From NCBI RefSeq assembly GCF_017873605.1, contig NZ_JAGGKI010000002.1, forward strand, positions 310,001 to 374,000: a stretch of DNA of 64,000 nucleotides. The letters are read 5' to 3'. The position numbers and the translations under genes are program-made. The notes beneath the pieces are model-generated. The model saw only the letters and a program-made list of their open reading frames with translations. It was not told the origin of the DNA and ran no database searches. The DNA comes from Paenibacillus lactis (lineage in GTDB: Bacteria; Bacillota; Bacilli; Paenibacillales; Paenibacillaceae). How positions within the stretch are numbered: position 1 is the stretch's first letter; every line of letters starts with the position of its first letter. Positions 50,451 to 59,715 of this stretch are shown in pieces.

Positions 50451-51395
50451 TCACTCCTTCTCATCCAGGAATTTTTTTTGCAGGTACGTGATCAGCATAA
50501 TAATGATAAAGAACAGTACGACCGCCGCGCTTCCGTATCCGATGTTCATGTAACGGATCCCGTGCTGGTAGAAGTACGTCACCACCGTGCTGGTCGCTCC
50601 CGCCGGCGAGCCGAGTGCGCCGTAACGCGAAATCGCCGCGATCTGGTCGTAAATCTGGAAGCCGGCGATAGTGGATACCGACACGATAAAGAAGGTGATC
50701 GGCTTCAGATAAGGCACGGTGATATAGCGGAACTTGTTCCATTTTGAAGCGCCGTCGATCTCGCCGGCCTCGTACAGATCCTTCGGTATTTCCTGCAGGC
50801 CGGACAGATACACGATCATCGTGAAGCCTGCCTGCTGGAAAATGAACAGGATGCAGACGAACAGAAGCGCATAGCGGGTATCCGCAAACCAGGTGACGTT
50901 CCCGAAGCCCAAAACGCCGAAGAAATCGGTCAGAAAGGTCCCTTGCTTAAACATCATCATGAAAACGGTCGTAATGGCGATCTGCGAGGTGATATACGGC
51001 AGGAAAAACACCGTACGGAAAATCCCCTTGCCCTTCAGCTTCTGGTTCACGAGGATGGCCAAAAGCAGCCCGAGCAGCGTTTGGATCGGGATCGAAATGA
51101 CCACGATCTCCAAGGAATGCAGCAGCGCCCGGAAAAACTCCTTATCGTGAAGAATCGCCGTATAGTTCTCGAGGCCGATGAATTTGGCCTGGTCCAGTGC
51201 CGCAAAATTGGCGTCCTGGAAGCTTCTCACGAAGGATTGGATAAACGGATATAAAAACCACCAAGCCCACAAAATCAAAAAGGGCAGCGTAAACAACCAG
51301 CCGAGTGTCTTGTCGGAGTCGGCCAGCGAACGCAGCCAGGACTGCTTGATCTTGCCGCCCTTCGCGCCGACATGCTTGCTGCTGTATTCGGACAT
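50451..51395 (-). CDS. Carbohydrate ABC permease (MalF type) of the glucoside operon
   Basis: The 314-residue protein has a 30-residue cytoplasmic start (KHVGAKGGKIKQSWLRSLADSDKTLG) and six helices beginning LFTLPFLILWAWWFLYPFIQSFVRSF. The EAA loop is LYEAGEIDGASKWNKFRYITVPYLKP (about 220-245), where the second Ala is Gly, an accepted variation. It is separated from the binding-protein gene by about 100 bp with a stem-loop (51447-51479), which probably reduces permease expression relative to the binding protein. Confidence 0.87.
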   Translation of the reverse strand: MSEYSSKHVGAKGGKIKQSWLRSLADSDKTLGWLFTLPFLILWAWWFLYPFIQSFVRSFQDANFAALDQAKFIGLENYTAILHDKEFFRALLHSLEIVVISIPIQTLLGLLLAILVNQKLKGKGIFRTVFFLPYITSQIAITTVFMMMFKQGTFLTDFFGVLGFGNVTWFADTRYALLFVCILFIFQQAGFTMIVYLSGLQEIPKDLYEAGEIDGASKWNKFRYITVPYLKPITFFIVSVSTIAGFQIYDQIAAISRYGALGSPAGATSTVVTYFYQHGIRYMNIGYGSAAVVLFFIIIMLITYLQKKFLDEKE

Positions 51396-51446
51396 AAGTT
51401 ATCCCCCACTCCCATGCTAGAATTGAATCGCTCATGCAAAATAAAG

Positions 51447-51479
51447 GCTCCCGCCTCCCTGATATCAAGGAGCGGGAGC
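51447..51479 (-). terminator. Attenuating stem-loop between binding-protein and permease genes
   Basis: GCTCCCGCCTCC (51447-51458) pairs with GGAGCGGGAGC (51469-51479), one bulge. The minus strand continues CCTTTATTTTGC. Such partial terminators are common between sugar-binding-protein and permease genes. Confidence 0.6.
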
Positions 51480-51498
51480 AGGTTGTTGCCTGTTTTTC

Positions 51499-52737
51499 TT
51501 ATTGGAACTGGCTCTGAATATCGTCGAGAATTTGCTGAGCCGTCTTACCGGAACCGCCAAGCACAAGGCCTTCCAGCTCTTTCACCAGTTCATCCGTGAA
51601 GCGCTTGGTATCGGTCGGATAGCCATAGTCGGTGCTGTATTCCAGCGCCGGCTGAAGCGCCTTGAACTCCGGATTTTTCTCGAAGTATTTCTCGGACAGC
51701 GACGACACGGCAGGATTGAAGCCAAGATCCATGAATGCGGTTTGCGTGTCGTCATTGGTCATGTAATAAGCGGCCTTCAGTGCGGCCTCCTTGTTCTTGG
51801 CATCCTTCAGCACCATATAAGCGTCGGAGCTCATGGTGCTGCCGTTCGTTGTGCCTTTCGGAACCGGAATCGCAACGTATTTCATATCCGGGTTGGCGTC
51901 CTTCAGGTAGCCTTTATACCAATATCCGCCGGTGCTCATAGCACCCAGGCTGTTCGCGAACACTTCGCCGTCCCAGCCGAAGCCGGCGGATTTCGGAGTA
52001 ACCGCGATGCCTTGGTTGTACATGTCGATGATCAATTCCAGCGCTTTTACGTTTTCAGGGGAGTTGATGGTCTTGCCGTTGCCCCATCCGCCGCCGAAGC
52101 TTTTCACGTAGTTCGTAATATGGAATGCGTCCAGATTGACGATAATGCCTTTTACATTGCCTTTGTTCAGCACTTTCGCCGCTTCGATCACTTCGTCCCA
52201 TGTGGTTGGGTAATCGCCAAGACCGGCGTCCTTCCACATCTGCTCGTTAATGAAGAACATGGCCGGCATGTCGCTGTTCGGAATGCCGTACTGCTTGCCG
52301 TCAACATTCCAGATCTTCTTCGAGGTATCCGGGAAACGGCCCATGTCAACGCCCGTCGCTTGAACCAGATCATCAATCGGCGTGAACAGGCCTTTGTTGA
52401 TGTACTCGTATGCGCCTTCATTGGACATCTTAATAAAGTCAGGCGCTACGCCTGCCGCAATTTCGCCGGGCAACGTATTCCAGAACTGCTCGCTGCTCGG
52501 ATACTGCTTGATCTTCAGCTCGATCTCGGGATATTTCTCGGAAATGGTATCGGCTGCTTTCTGGTAGATCTCCAAATCCTGCGCCGTACCCCAGAAGCCG
52601 AAGTTTACGGTCACTTTCTCTCCGGATGCTCCTTCTTTATTGTCAGCGCTTTTATTGCCGCCGCAAGCGGTTAACGCGACAACAAGAGCCAGGCATAATA
52701 CCAGCATGGCGGAAATCTTCTTGTTCACTTTACCCAT
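51499..52737 (-). CDS. Solute-binding lipoprotein of the glucoside ABC importer
   Basis: The 412-residue family-1 binding protein has a lipobox at VALTACGG (Cys about 25) after a hydrophobic signal, then an Asp/Lys-rich linker. The mature domain includes VTVNFGFWGTAQDLEIYQKAADTISEKYPEIELKIKQYPSSEQFWNTLPGEIAAGVAPDFIKMS, typical of MalE/UgpB-like binding proteins. It ends with LEGLVLGGSGKTAQQILDDIQSQ. GGGGGT precedes the ATG at 52737. It is the first gene of a five-gene operon (SBP, two permeases, GH3, GDE) under the YesM/YesN-like pair encoded upstream. Confidence 0.88.
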   Translation of the reverse strand: MGKVNKKISAMLVLCLALVVALTACGGNKSADNKEGASGEKVTVNFGFWGTAQDLEIYQKAADTISEKYPEIELKIKQYPSSEQFWNTLPGEIAAGVAPDFIKMSNEGAYEYINKGLFTPIDDLVQATGVDMGRFPDTSKKIWNVDGKQYGIPNSDMPAMFFINEQMWKDAGLGDYPTTWDEVIEAAKVLNKGNVKGIIVNLDAFHITNYVKSFGGGWGNGKTINSPENVKALELIIDMYNQGIAVTPKSAGFGWDGEVFANSLGAMSTGGYWYKGYLKDANPDMKYVAIPVPKGTTNGSTMSSDAYMVLKDAKNKEAALKAAYYMTNDDTQTAFMDLGFNPAVSSLSEKYFEKNPEFKALQPALEYSTDYGYPTDTKRFTDELVKELEGLVLGGSGKTAQQILDDIQSQFQ

Positions 52738-52808
52738 GGTTGCTACCCCCTATGTTTCGTTTCGTTAAACCTTACACATTCATGATAAGGAGTCCGAAGA
52801 ATAAAAAA

Positions 52809-52831
52809 AATTAATCAAATGATGATTAATT
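52809..52831. terminator. A+T-only terminator between response-regulator and binding-protein genes
   Basis: AATTAATCA and TGATTAATT form a 9-bp stem with a 5-nt loop, flanked by T-runs on both strands (TTTTTTTT on minus). It probably ends the two-component transcript before the importer promoter. Confidence 0.6.
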
Positions 52832-52911
52832 TTTTAATATTGACTATTTTTTTATAGATATCTTGCACGAGAGAAACGATTTTATGAGAAATTACACTTT
52901 CTTCTCTAAAA

Positions 52912-54462
52912 TCACACTTCTTCTTTCCTATATTGCTTAGGAGATAAGCCTGTGTATTTCTGAAATACAATCGCAAAATGGGCCTGATTATGAAATCCCA
53001 CCATCTCGGCGACATCATATATTTTGTATCGATAGTCCCGAAGCAGTCTCTTCGCTTTCTCAATCCGGAGCTCATTAATATAGTCGAACAGCCCTTGGCC
53101 AACCTCCTGCTTGAACAGCCGGCTGACGTAATTCGGGCTGACATGCAGCAGCTCCCCGAACAATTTCAGGGAAAGGCTCTCGGCATAATGCTCCTCGATA
53201 TATTCCATAATGCTGCGCGTAAGCTGGCTGTAGCCTTTATTCAACAGTCGCTGGCGCTGCTTGAGACGGTCCTCGAACAGCTTCCGGTAGCCCGCGGCCA
53301 GTCCCCGGAAATCCTCGATATCCTCGAAGCCTCCGCTGTGCTCCGCCCCTGATTCAACTTTGCCGTCGTCCCCGCCGATCATGAACAGCAAGCCTTCGTA
53401 CACTTTGCGGACATCCCGCTCCTCCATGCACTCCTCCTGCTCCAAGAACGCCTCCCAGCGGGACAGCAGCTCCAGAAAACGTTCATTCTCCTCTTCCCGC
53501 AGCGCCGACTTCATCTGGCTCACATAGGCATCCGCCTGCTTCAGCGCGCTCTCCCCCTGCAGCCGCAGATGCTGATAATAGAAGATGGACGTATCAGGAT
53601 GGTAAAAATGATGGGACAGCGCTTTAGCCGCCTGCTCATAGCCTGCAGGAATGGCGCTGTAGCCTTCGAACCAATCGCTGACGCCCAGCACGATATCGAT
53701 GTTCACGAACCGCTTCAGGGCCGAGCTGATCATCTGCACCAATTTGTTTACGCGGTTTAGGGATGCGAGCAGACTCTTATGCTCGCTGTTGCTGATGAAT
53801 ACGCAGCTATGCTGGACGTCTAGCTGCAGGTATTCGACCTCCTTCTCTTTGGAGAGCATCTCGCGCACCACATTTTGAACGGTGCTGGGGAGCACCGATT
53901 CGGTTTCTTTCGTATATCGCTGAATGACTGTGCGATAGTTTTTGATTTTAAAGAGAACGATATACATATTCCCTTCCTCAAGACTCGTTTCGGACAGGTC
54001 CTGCACCTTGCCTTCGAGGGCCTCATACAGCAGCTGTTCCTTCCGGCTGCCTTGCGTCACCACGGTCGGCGGGGCAGGCGTCCCGCTTGTTCCAAGCTGC
54101 TCCCGGATGCTCCGAAGCATCGCTGTCAGCTCGCGTTCGTTCATATCCGGTTTATGGAAGTAATCGAAAGCCCCAAGCTTCAAAGCTTCCTTCACATAAG
54201 CTATATCGTCGAAGCTGCTAAGCACCACGATCTGAACCGGCAGCTGCTGCTCACGAACCCTGCGAAGCACCTCAATGCCGTCCAGCTTGGGCATTTTGAT
54301 GTCGAGGAGCACCACATCCGGGTCCTTGTCCGCAATTTGCTGCAGCGCCTCCTCTCCGTCACCGGCCTCTCCGACGATCTGCACACCCTGAGCTTCCCAG
54401 TCGATTGCTGACTTGATGCCGATCCGAACGAGCGGCTCGTCATCCACGATAAGTATCCGCAC
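52912..54462 (-). CDS. YesN-like response regulator with AraC output domain
   Basis: The 516-residue protein has a receiver domain with IVDDEPLVRIG at the start, phospho-acceptor Asp in VVLLDIKMPKLDG (about 54) and SSFDDIAYVKEALKLGAFDYFHKP (Lys about 104). A long central region follows. A C-terminal AraC domain at about 410-510 has LTRSIMEYIEEHYAESLSLKLFGELLHVSPNYVSRLFKQEVGQGLFDYI and YKIYDVAEMVGFHNQAHFAIVFQKYTGLSPKQYRK. Start is GTG at 54462 with AGGGTG upstream. It follows the kinase gene by 6 bases. Known YesMN systems activate polysaccharide-uptake genes; here the adjacent importer/GH operon is the probable target. Confidence 0.9.
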   Translation of the reverse strand: MRILIVDDEPLVRIGIKSAIDWEAQGVQIVGEAGDGEEALQQIADKDPDVVLLDIKMPKLDGIEVLRRVREQQLPVQIVVLSSFDDIAYVKEALKLGAFDYFHKPDMNERELTAMLRSIREQLGTSGTPAPPTVVTQGSRKEQLLYEALEGKVQDLSETSLEEGNMYIVLFKIKNYRTVIQRYTKETESVLPSTVQNVVREMLSKEKEVEYLQLDVQHSCVFISNSEHKSLLASLNRVNKLVQMISSALKRFVNIDIVLGVSDWFEGYSAIPAGYEQAAKALSHHFYHPDTSIFYYQHLRLQGESALKQADAYVSQMKSALREEENERFLELLSRWEAFLEQEECMEERDVRKVYEGLLFMIGGDDGKVESGAEHSGGFEDIEDFRGLAAGYRKLFEDRLKQRQRLLNKGYSQLTRSIMEYIEEHYAESLSLKLFGELLHVSPNYVSRLFKQEVGQGLFDYINELRIEKAKRLLRDYRYKIYDVAEMVGFHNQAHFAIVFQKYTGLSPKQYRKEEV

Positions 54463-54468
54463 TTGCTA

Positions 54469-56292
54469 TCACCCTGCTTCTTCTGTGATGATCGGAACGC
54501 GGATCCATGCCACCGTTCCGCCTTGCTCCCTTCGCTGGATCCAAAGCCCGTATTCCGGACCGAAGTGAAGGGATATCCGGTTACGAATATTGTTCAATCC
54601 GATCGAGTTGAAGCCATCCCTTGGCCCGTTCTGTTCCTTCTTGGGCTGCCCGTCCTCCGGGAAGCCCCGTCCGTTATCCTCGACCTTCATGACAAGCGCT
54701 CCTTGATCCTCATAAATAGCGATGATCAGGTGGCCTTTATAGTCAATGCCTTCGAATCCGTGAAACACTGCATTTTCCACTAGCGGCTGCAATAGAAACT
54801 TCAGCGTCCTATATTTCATAACGGCCGGATCGACCTCATACGTGACATCGAAGGTATTAAAGTACCGAAAATCGAGGATTTTGGTGTAATTCTCCATGAA
54901 TTCGACCTCCTCGGCAATGGTAACGTAGTTCCCTTCCTTCTTTACCGTGAACTTGATGACGGACGAGAACGCCTGCAGCGCTTCTTCGATGCCCGCAGCG
55001 CCCTGGATTTTGGCCATCCACTTAATCACGTTCAGCGTATTATAGATAAAATGCGGGCGGATCTGCGACTGGAGCGCATTCATTTCCAGCTTCCGCTTCT
55101 CCTCCTCCTCCACGTAGATTCGCTCGATCAGCTCCCGGATCTCCTTGAGCATTTGGTCGACCGTGTTGTTGATGACGCCGATCTCCCCACGCTGCTTCGT
55201 ATCCAGGCTTACGTTCAGCTGCCCTTGGGATACCAGCTTCATCTTGCTGTTGAGCACCGCCAGCGGCTTCATGATCGTGGTCGCGATTCGGGCGGAGATC
55301 AGGATCGAGAGCACCAGAAGCAAGATGAGGACGCCGATCAAAACCGCTACCATCAGGTACACGATCGAGAACAGGTCCTTCTTCGGAATGACGGTGACGG
55401 CCTTCCAATTCGCCAGCGAGGAACCGGAAGAAATGATATAGGTGTCCCGGGCAATCTGCGTGTTCACCTTGCCGTCCTTATGATATTGAAACTCGCTGCC
55501 AAGCACCTCGGAAGCCGGCAGCCCGATCTCTTCCGCATTCATGCTGTGAACGATCCGGTCGGCTTCATCGATAAGGTAAAAGCTCGTGTTTTCCGAAAAG
55601 GCCGTATCGCTCCACAGCGTCTTCAGCTTGTCCACCGAAATGTTAAACAGGATAAAGCCGAGGTCCTCCTTCGTATAGGGGTCCATAATGGCCCGGCCTA
55701 CCGATACGACCGGCACGCCCTTGGCGGACAGCAGCTCCTCCTTGTGTATGCCGATTGGCACAAAGAGTCCATACGCCTCCCGGATCTTCCGGACAAACGG
55801 CTCCTCGGTGAATCGGTCCCTGAAATAAGCAGCATTCATATATTCCCGGTTGCTGCGGCCGATGATCGACTTGCTGTTCTCATGATAAATGACCACCGAA
55901 TCGATCAGATCAGAATATAGCATGATGCCGCTCTGGATCAAGCCGTTCACTTTGTCGAAATCCTGGCCGCGTTCCAGCAGGGGATACTCGATTTTGGCGT
56001 AATCCTTGCGCATGATCTGATACACCGTCGAGTCCTGGATCGGGAACATTGACAGCCGCAGCAGGGGCTGAAGGGATGTATCGATATTTTTGACGATCTG
56101 TTTATTGTTCTCCACGGCCGCATCAATCATCGTTGTACGGTTGTTGTCCACATATACCCAGGATACGATCCCGCCGATCAGAATGAGCGGCACAATGATG
56201 AAGCAGGAGAAAGCGGCGATCAGCTTATGCTCCAGGCTTAAATCCAGCATTTTCTGTTTTAGTCTGTTCATGCTAGAGGTCTCTTTCTTCAT
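54469..56292 (-). CDS. YesM-like membrane sensor histidine kinase
   Basis: The 607-residue kinase has TM1 at about 26-49 (FSCFIIVPLILIGGIVSWVYV), a large extracellular Cache-type sensor (about 50-300) and TM2 at about 305-330. HAMP follows, and then the His_kinase domain: LQSQIRPHFIYNTLNVIKWMAKIQG (His about 413). The ATPase domain has LLQPLVENAVFHGFEG and VEDNGRGFPED. Start 56292 overlaps the AraC gene by 4 bp. There is a weak ribosome site, so coupling to the upstream gene is likely. It should phosphorylate the response regulator encoded 6 bases downstream. Confidence 0.9.
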   Translation of the reverse strand: MKKETSSMNRLKQKMLDLSLEHKLIAAFSCFIIVPLILIGGIVSWVYVDNNRTTMIDAAVENNKQIVKNIDTSLQPLLRLSMFPIQDSTVYQIMRKDYAKIEYPLLERGQDFDKVNGLIQSGIMLYSDLIDSVVIYHENSKSIIGRSNREYMNAAYFRDRFTEEPFVRKIREAYGLFVPIGIHKEELLSAKGVPVVSVGRAIMDPYTKEDLGFILFNISVDKLKTLWSDTAFSENTSFYLIDEADRIVHSMNAEEIGLPASEVLGSEFQYHKDGKVNTQIARDTYIISSGSSLANWKAVTVIPKKDLFSIVYLMVAVLIGVLILLLVLSILISARIATTIMKPLAVLNSKMKLVSQGQLNVSLDTKQRGEIGVINNTVDQMLKEIRELIERIYVEEEEKRKLEMNALQSQIRPHFIYNTLNVIKWMAKIQGAAGIEEALQAFSSVIKFTVKKEGNYVTIAEEVEFMENYTKILDFRYFNTFDVTYEVDPAVMKYRTLKFLLQPLVENAVFHGFEGIDYKGHLIIAIYEDQGALVMKVEDNGRGFPEDGQPKKEQNGPRDGFNSIGLNNIRNRISLHFGPEYGLWIQRREQGGTVAWIRVPIITEEAG

Positions 56293-57041
56293 GTCGATAT
56301 GGATTTGGCTCCGCTTAACCGGAACTGGCGCGGCGTCATCCCCGTAAAATTTCGGAACACCTGCGTATAATAGCTCTGGCTGCAGAACTTGAACGTGAAT
56401 GCGATTTCGGAGATGGACTGATTCGTGTACACAAGCAGATGCTTGGATTCCTCCACCTTTCTCCGGTTAATATACGAGGTCAGCGGCATGCCGGTCTCCC
56501 GCTTGAAGCGGTCGGACAGGTAGCTCGGGTGAACGCCCAGATGGTCCGCGATTCCCTGCAGGGACAGCTCTTGAAAAATATGCTCGCGAATATAATAGAT
56601 CGCCAGGTTCACAATATGCGAGTACGTCAGCTCTTCCTTCTCCTTGCGGATCATCGAGACGAACTGCACCAGCATCTCGTATTCGAATGCGACGAGACGC
56701 TCCACATCGCCGATCTTCTCGATTTCCAAAATAAGCGTGTCGCTGAGATGAAAGGCCGTCTCCGGATCGACGCCGCCCTTAATAATCGCCCGGGTAAATA
56801 ACGTACAAGAGGCAATCAGCGCGTTCTTCTTGGAGCGGAGCGGATAGCTGGCCAAGACCGCGGCCTCGAGCTCATTGATCTTGCGCAGCATATCCATCGC
56901 TTTGGCCTCGTCGCCGAATCGGATCGCTTCCAGCAGCTCATGCTCGTAATCGAACGGCGGATGGATAAAATTGTCGCGTAAATACTGCATCCGGGAAGAC
57001 AAAACAAAGGGCGGGTTTGCCGGCCGGGACAGCTCCTTCAT
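56289..57041 (-). CDS. AraC-family regulator of the glucoside locus
   Basis: The 250-residue cytoplasmic protein has no sensor-binding cupin. A helical N-terminal region (about 1-150, LEAIRFGDEAKAMDMLRKINELEAAVL..) resembles the central region of YesN-type regulators without the receiver domain. The AraC domain lies at about 150-247: VNLAIYYIREHIFQELSLQGIADHLGVHPSYLSDRFKRETGMPLTSYINRRKVEE, ending FRNFTGMTPRQFR. Start chosen is ATG 57041, with AGGTGG 10 nt upstream. First gene of an operon with the kinase and response regulator, divergent from the GH65 gene, so it could control both sides. Confidence 0.82.
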   Translation of the reverse strand: MKELSRPANPPFVLSSRMQYLRDNFIHPPFDYEHELLEAIRFGDEAKAMDMLRKINELEAAVLASYPLRSKKNALIASCTLFTRAIIKGGVDPETAFHLSDTLILEIEKIGDVERLVAFEYEMLVQFVSMIRKEKEELTYSHIVNLAIYYIREHIFQELSLQGIADHLGVHPSYLSDRFKRETGMPLTSYINRRKVEESKHLLVYTNQSISEIAFTFKFCSQSYYTQVFRNFTGMTPRQFRLSGAKSIST

Positions 57042-57064
57042 TATTTGCACACCACCTAAAAATA

Positions 57065-57094
57065 TTGATAAAAATCTGAATATTTTAGTATAAT
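57065..57094 (+). promoter_or_regulatory. Promoter of the GH65/pgmB genes
   Basis: TTGATA (57065-57070) and TATAAT (57089-57094) are 18 bp apart on the plus strand, 59 bases before the GH65 start. The short divergent region also carries the regulator operon promoter on the other strand. Confidence 0.65.
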
Positions 57095-57152
57095 ATAACC
57101 CTTTTTGGCTCTAAAATTCAAACATAACCTTGCTAGGGAGGAAGTGTACACG

Positions 57153-59441
57153 ATGACTTGGAAGATTTCAAATTCCGAATTATCACAGCAGGCACTGCTC
57201 AATATGGAGAGCCTGTTCGCGCTTGGAAACGGTTACCTCGGCGTCCGGGGCAACTTCGAGGAGGGATATGGCCCGTCCATGTCGACCATTCGCGGAACCT
57301 ATCTGAATGCTTTTCACGATATCATTGAAATTCCATACGGCGAGAAACTGTTCGCCTTTCCCGATACCCAGCAAAAGCTTGTTAACAATATCGACGCTCA
57401 AACCGTTCTCGTCTACTTGGACGACGAGCCGGAGCCGTTTCGTCTGGACCACGGCACGATTTCGGCCCATGAACGCCATCTGCACATGGATAAAGGCTAT
57501 GCGGAGCGAAAGGTGCAGTGGACTTCTCCGTCCGGCAAAGAAATCCGATTGACGTTCCGGCGCCTGGTGTCCTTCACCCGCCGCGAATTGTTTGCGATCC
57601 AGCTCCAGCTGGAGCCGGTCAATTTCAACGGCCGGGTACGCATCGTCTCGACGGTGAACGGTAACGTAAAAAACTACACGAACCCGAACGATCCGCGGGT
57701 CGGAGCCGGTCATGCGGAGCGGATGACCGTGATCGATGCCGGCGTTCGAGGTCAGGACGGCTACGTCATTGACGAGACGATGGCTTCCAAGCTGCGTGCG
57801 GCTTGCGTGACGCGTCACCGTCTGGAAGGCTCCGGGGCGCAGGTGCAGCTGGAAGCCAGATCGGGCGAAGTTCTGTTCACCGCTTCATTCCCGCTCTCCG
57901 GACCGGTTACTTTGACGAAATACAATATGTACGCGGACAGCCTGCGTCATGGCTCGGATCTCGTGGAGGAGGGCATCAGGCTCCACGAGCGGCTGCAGGA
58001 TCTGTCGTTCGAGGATCTGGTCGCCGAGCAGACCCGGTATTTGGACAACTACTGGAAGTCCGCCGATGTCACGATTCGTAACGATGATCGTCTTCAGGAG
58101 GGCATCCGGTTCAATCTGTTCCAGCTGCTGCAATCCGCCGGTCGGGACAAGTACAGCAACATCTCGGCTAAAGGCCTCAGCGGCGAAGGATACGAAGGGC
58201 ATTACTTCTGGGATACGGAAATTTACATGTTCCCGGTATTCCTGATGACTCAGCCGGACATCGCACGCCAGCTTCTGCTGTATCGTTACGCTGCGCTTGA
58301 CCAGGCACGGGCAAGAGCCCGCGAGATGGGGCATAAACAGGGGGCCCTGTACCCGTGGCGTACCATTTCGGGAACCGAATGCTCCTCGTTCTTCCCATCG
58401 GGAACCGCGCAGTACCATATCAGCGCCGATATCGCTTACAGCTATATTCAGTATTATCTGGCTGAACAGGATCAGGACTTCCTGTTGTCTTACGGTGCGG
58501 AGGTGCTGATCGAGACGGCCCGCCTCTGGGCGGACATCGGCCATTACTACAACGGGGCGTTCCACATCGATGAAGTGACGGGACCGGATGAATATACCTG
58601 CTGCGTGAACAACAACTATTACACCAACGTGATGGCGAAGCATAACTTGAAGTGGGCCGCCAAGAGCTGCTCGATCCTGCAAGATTACGATGCGGAAGGC
58701 TACAAAGCGCTCTGCGACAGACTCGGCGTAACCGATGCGGAAATCGCCGCTTGGGCCAAGGCTGCGGACGCGATGCTGCTGCCTTACGACGAGACGCTGG
58801 GGATCAATCCGCAGGATGACACGTTCCTCCGCAAAGCGGTATGGGACTTCGAGAACACGCCGGAAGACAAATATCCGCTGCTGCTGCACTACCATCCGCT
58901 GACGATTTACCGGTACCAGGTGTGCAAGCAGGCGGACACCGTGCTGGCGCATTTCCTGCTGGAGGACGAGCAGGATTTCGAGACGATCCGCCGCTCCTAC
59001 GATTATTACGAGGGCATCACGACGCACGATTCTTCGCTGTCCTCCTGTATCTTCAGCATCATGGCTTCGAAGATCGGCAATATGGACAAGGCGTACGAGT
59101 ATTTCATCGAAACCGCGCGCCTGGACCTGGACAACACGCACGGCAATACGAAGGACGGGCTGCATATGGCGAATATGGGCGGCACCTGGATGTCCATCGT
59201 ATACGGATTTGCCGGGATGCGCATTAAGGAAAACGGGCTGTCCCTCTCTCCGGCCATACCGAAGGATTGGGAGCAGTATGCATTCCGCTTGAACTTCCGG
59301 GGCCGGCTGATCGGCGTATCGATTGAAAAATCAGGTGTGACGATCGAGCTCGTCGAAGGCGAACCCCTCGAAATCAAGCTGTATGAGGAGCTTGTGGATC
59401 TGGCTTCCGGACAGCCGGTGAAACGGCCGCTTAAAGGCTAA
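57153..59441 (+). CDS. GH65 alpha-glucoside phosphorylase (kojibiose/nigerose/maltose-type)
   Basis: The 762-residue protein has the GH65 N-terminal super-beta-sandwich (about 1-265, LFALGNGYLGVRGNFEEGYGPSM..). The (alpha/alpha)6 barrel includes KGLSGEGYEGHYFWDTEIYMFPVFLMTQP, and the general-acid Glu is in VTGPDEYTCCVNNNYYTN (about 487). THDSSLSSCIFSI contributes the phosphate-binding Ser pair, and a beta-sandwich forms the C-terminus. The reaction is phosphorolysis of an alpha-linked glucose disaccharide to beta-glucose-1-phosphate. The next gene is beta-phosphoglucomutase, as expected. Exact linkage cannot be read here. AGGGAGG precedes 57153, which is preferred over 57105. Confidence 0.9.
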   Translation: MTWKISNSELSQQALLNMESLFALGNGYLGVRGNFEEGYGPSMSTIRGTYLNAFHDIIEIPYGEKLFAFPDTQQKLVNNIDAQTVLVYLDDEPEPFRLDHGTISAHERHLHMDKGYAERKVQWTSPSGKEIRLTFRRLVSFTRRELFAIQLQLEPVNFNGRVRIVSTVNGNVKNYTNPNDPRVGAGHAERMTVIDAGVRGQDGYVIDETMASKLRAACVTRHRLEGSGAQVQLEARSGEVLFTASFPLSGPVTLTKYNMYADSLRHGSDLVEEGIRLHERLQDLSFEDLVAEQTRYLDNYWKSADVTIRNDDRLQEGIRFNLFQLLQSAGRDKYSNISAKGLSGEGYEGHYFWDTEIYMFPVFLMTQPDIARQLLLYRYAALDQARARAREMGHKQGALYPWRTISGTECSSFFPSGTAQYHISADIAYSYIQYYLAEQDQDFLLSYGAEVLIETARLWADIGHYYNGAFHIDEVTGPDEYTCCVNNNYYTNVMAKHNLKWAAKSCSILQDYDAEGYKALCDRLGVTDAEIAAWAKAADAMLLPYDETLGINPQDDTFLRKAVWDFENTPEDKYPLLLHYHPLTIYRYQVCKQADTVLAHFLLEDEQDFETIRRSYDYYEGITTHDSSLSSCIFSIMASKIGNMDKAYEYFIETARLDLDNTHGNTKDGLHMANMGGTWMSIVYGFAGMRIKENGLSLSPAIPKDWEQYAFRLNFRGRLIGVSIEKSGVTIELVEGEPLEIKLYEELVDLASGQPVKRPLKG

Positions 59442-59538
59442 ACAGCTCAAGGGTTTTAACTCAGCCAGAGGCTTGGATGTCCACGGCTCGTACGACGCAT
59501 GCGCCGGGAATCTCACCTGACATGTACCAAGCACAATC

Positions 59539-59570
59539 GCATACTGGGTACAAATTGCATACTGGGTACA
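59539..59570 (+). repeat. 14-bp direct repeat between GH65 and pgmB genes
   Basis: GCATACTGGGTACA occurs at 59539-59552 and 59557-59570, four bases apart. The 274-bp gap otherwise shows no gene, and no terminator was seen, so pgmB is probably read from the upstream transcript or a weak local promoter. Confidence 0.6.
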
Positions 59571-59715
59571 CATCGCAAAATTGCCGGGATTGACGCGGCA
59601 TGTTGCTGGTGAAGGTCCATGAAAGTCCATCCCCTATCGGCTGCCAGACTATTTAAAAGTGATAATCGGGAACATGACTTAGACATGTTTCCGTTGATAG
59701 AAGGAGAAATGAACC

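Noticed and set aside
57885..59165. 426-codon minus frame opposite the GH65 gene
   Set aside because: Antisense shadow; the plus frame carries GH65 catalytic motifs.
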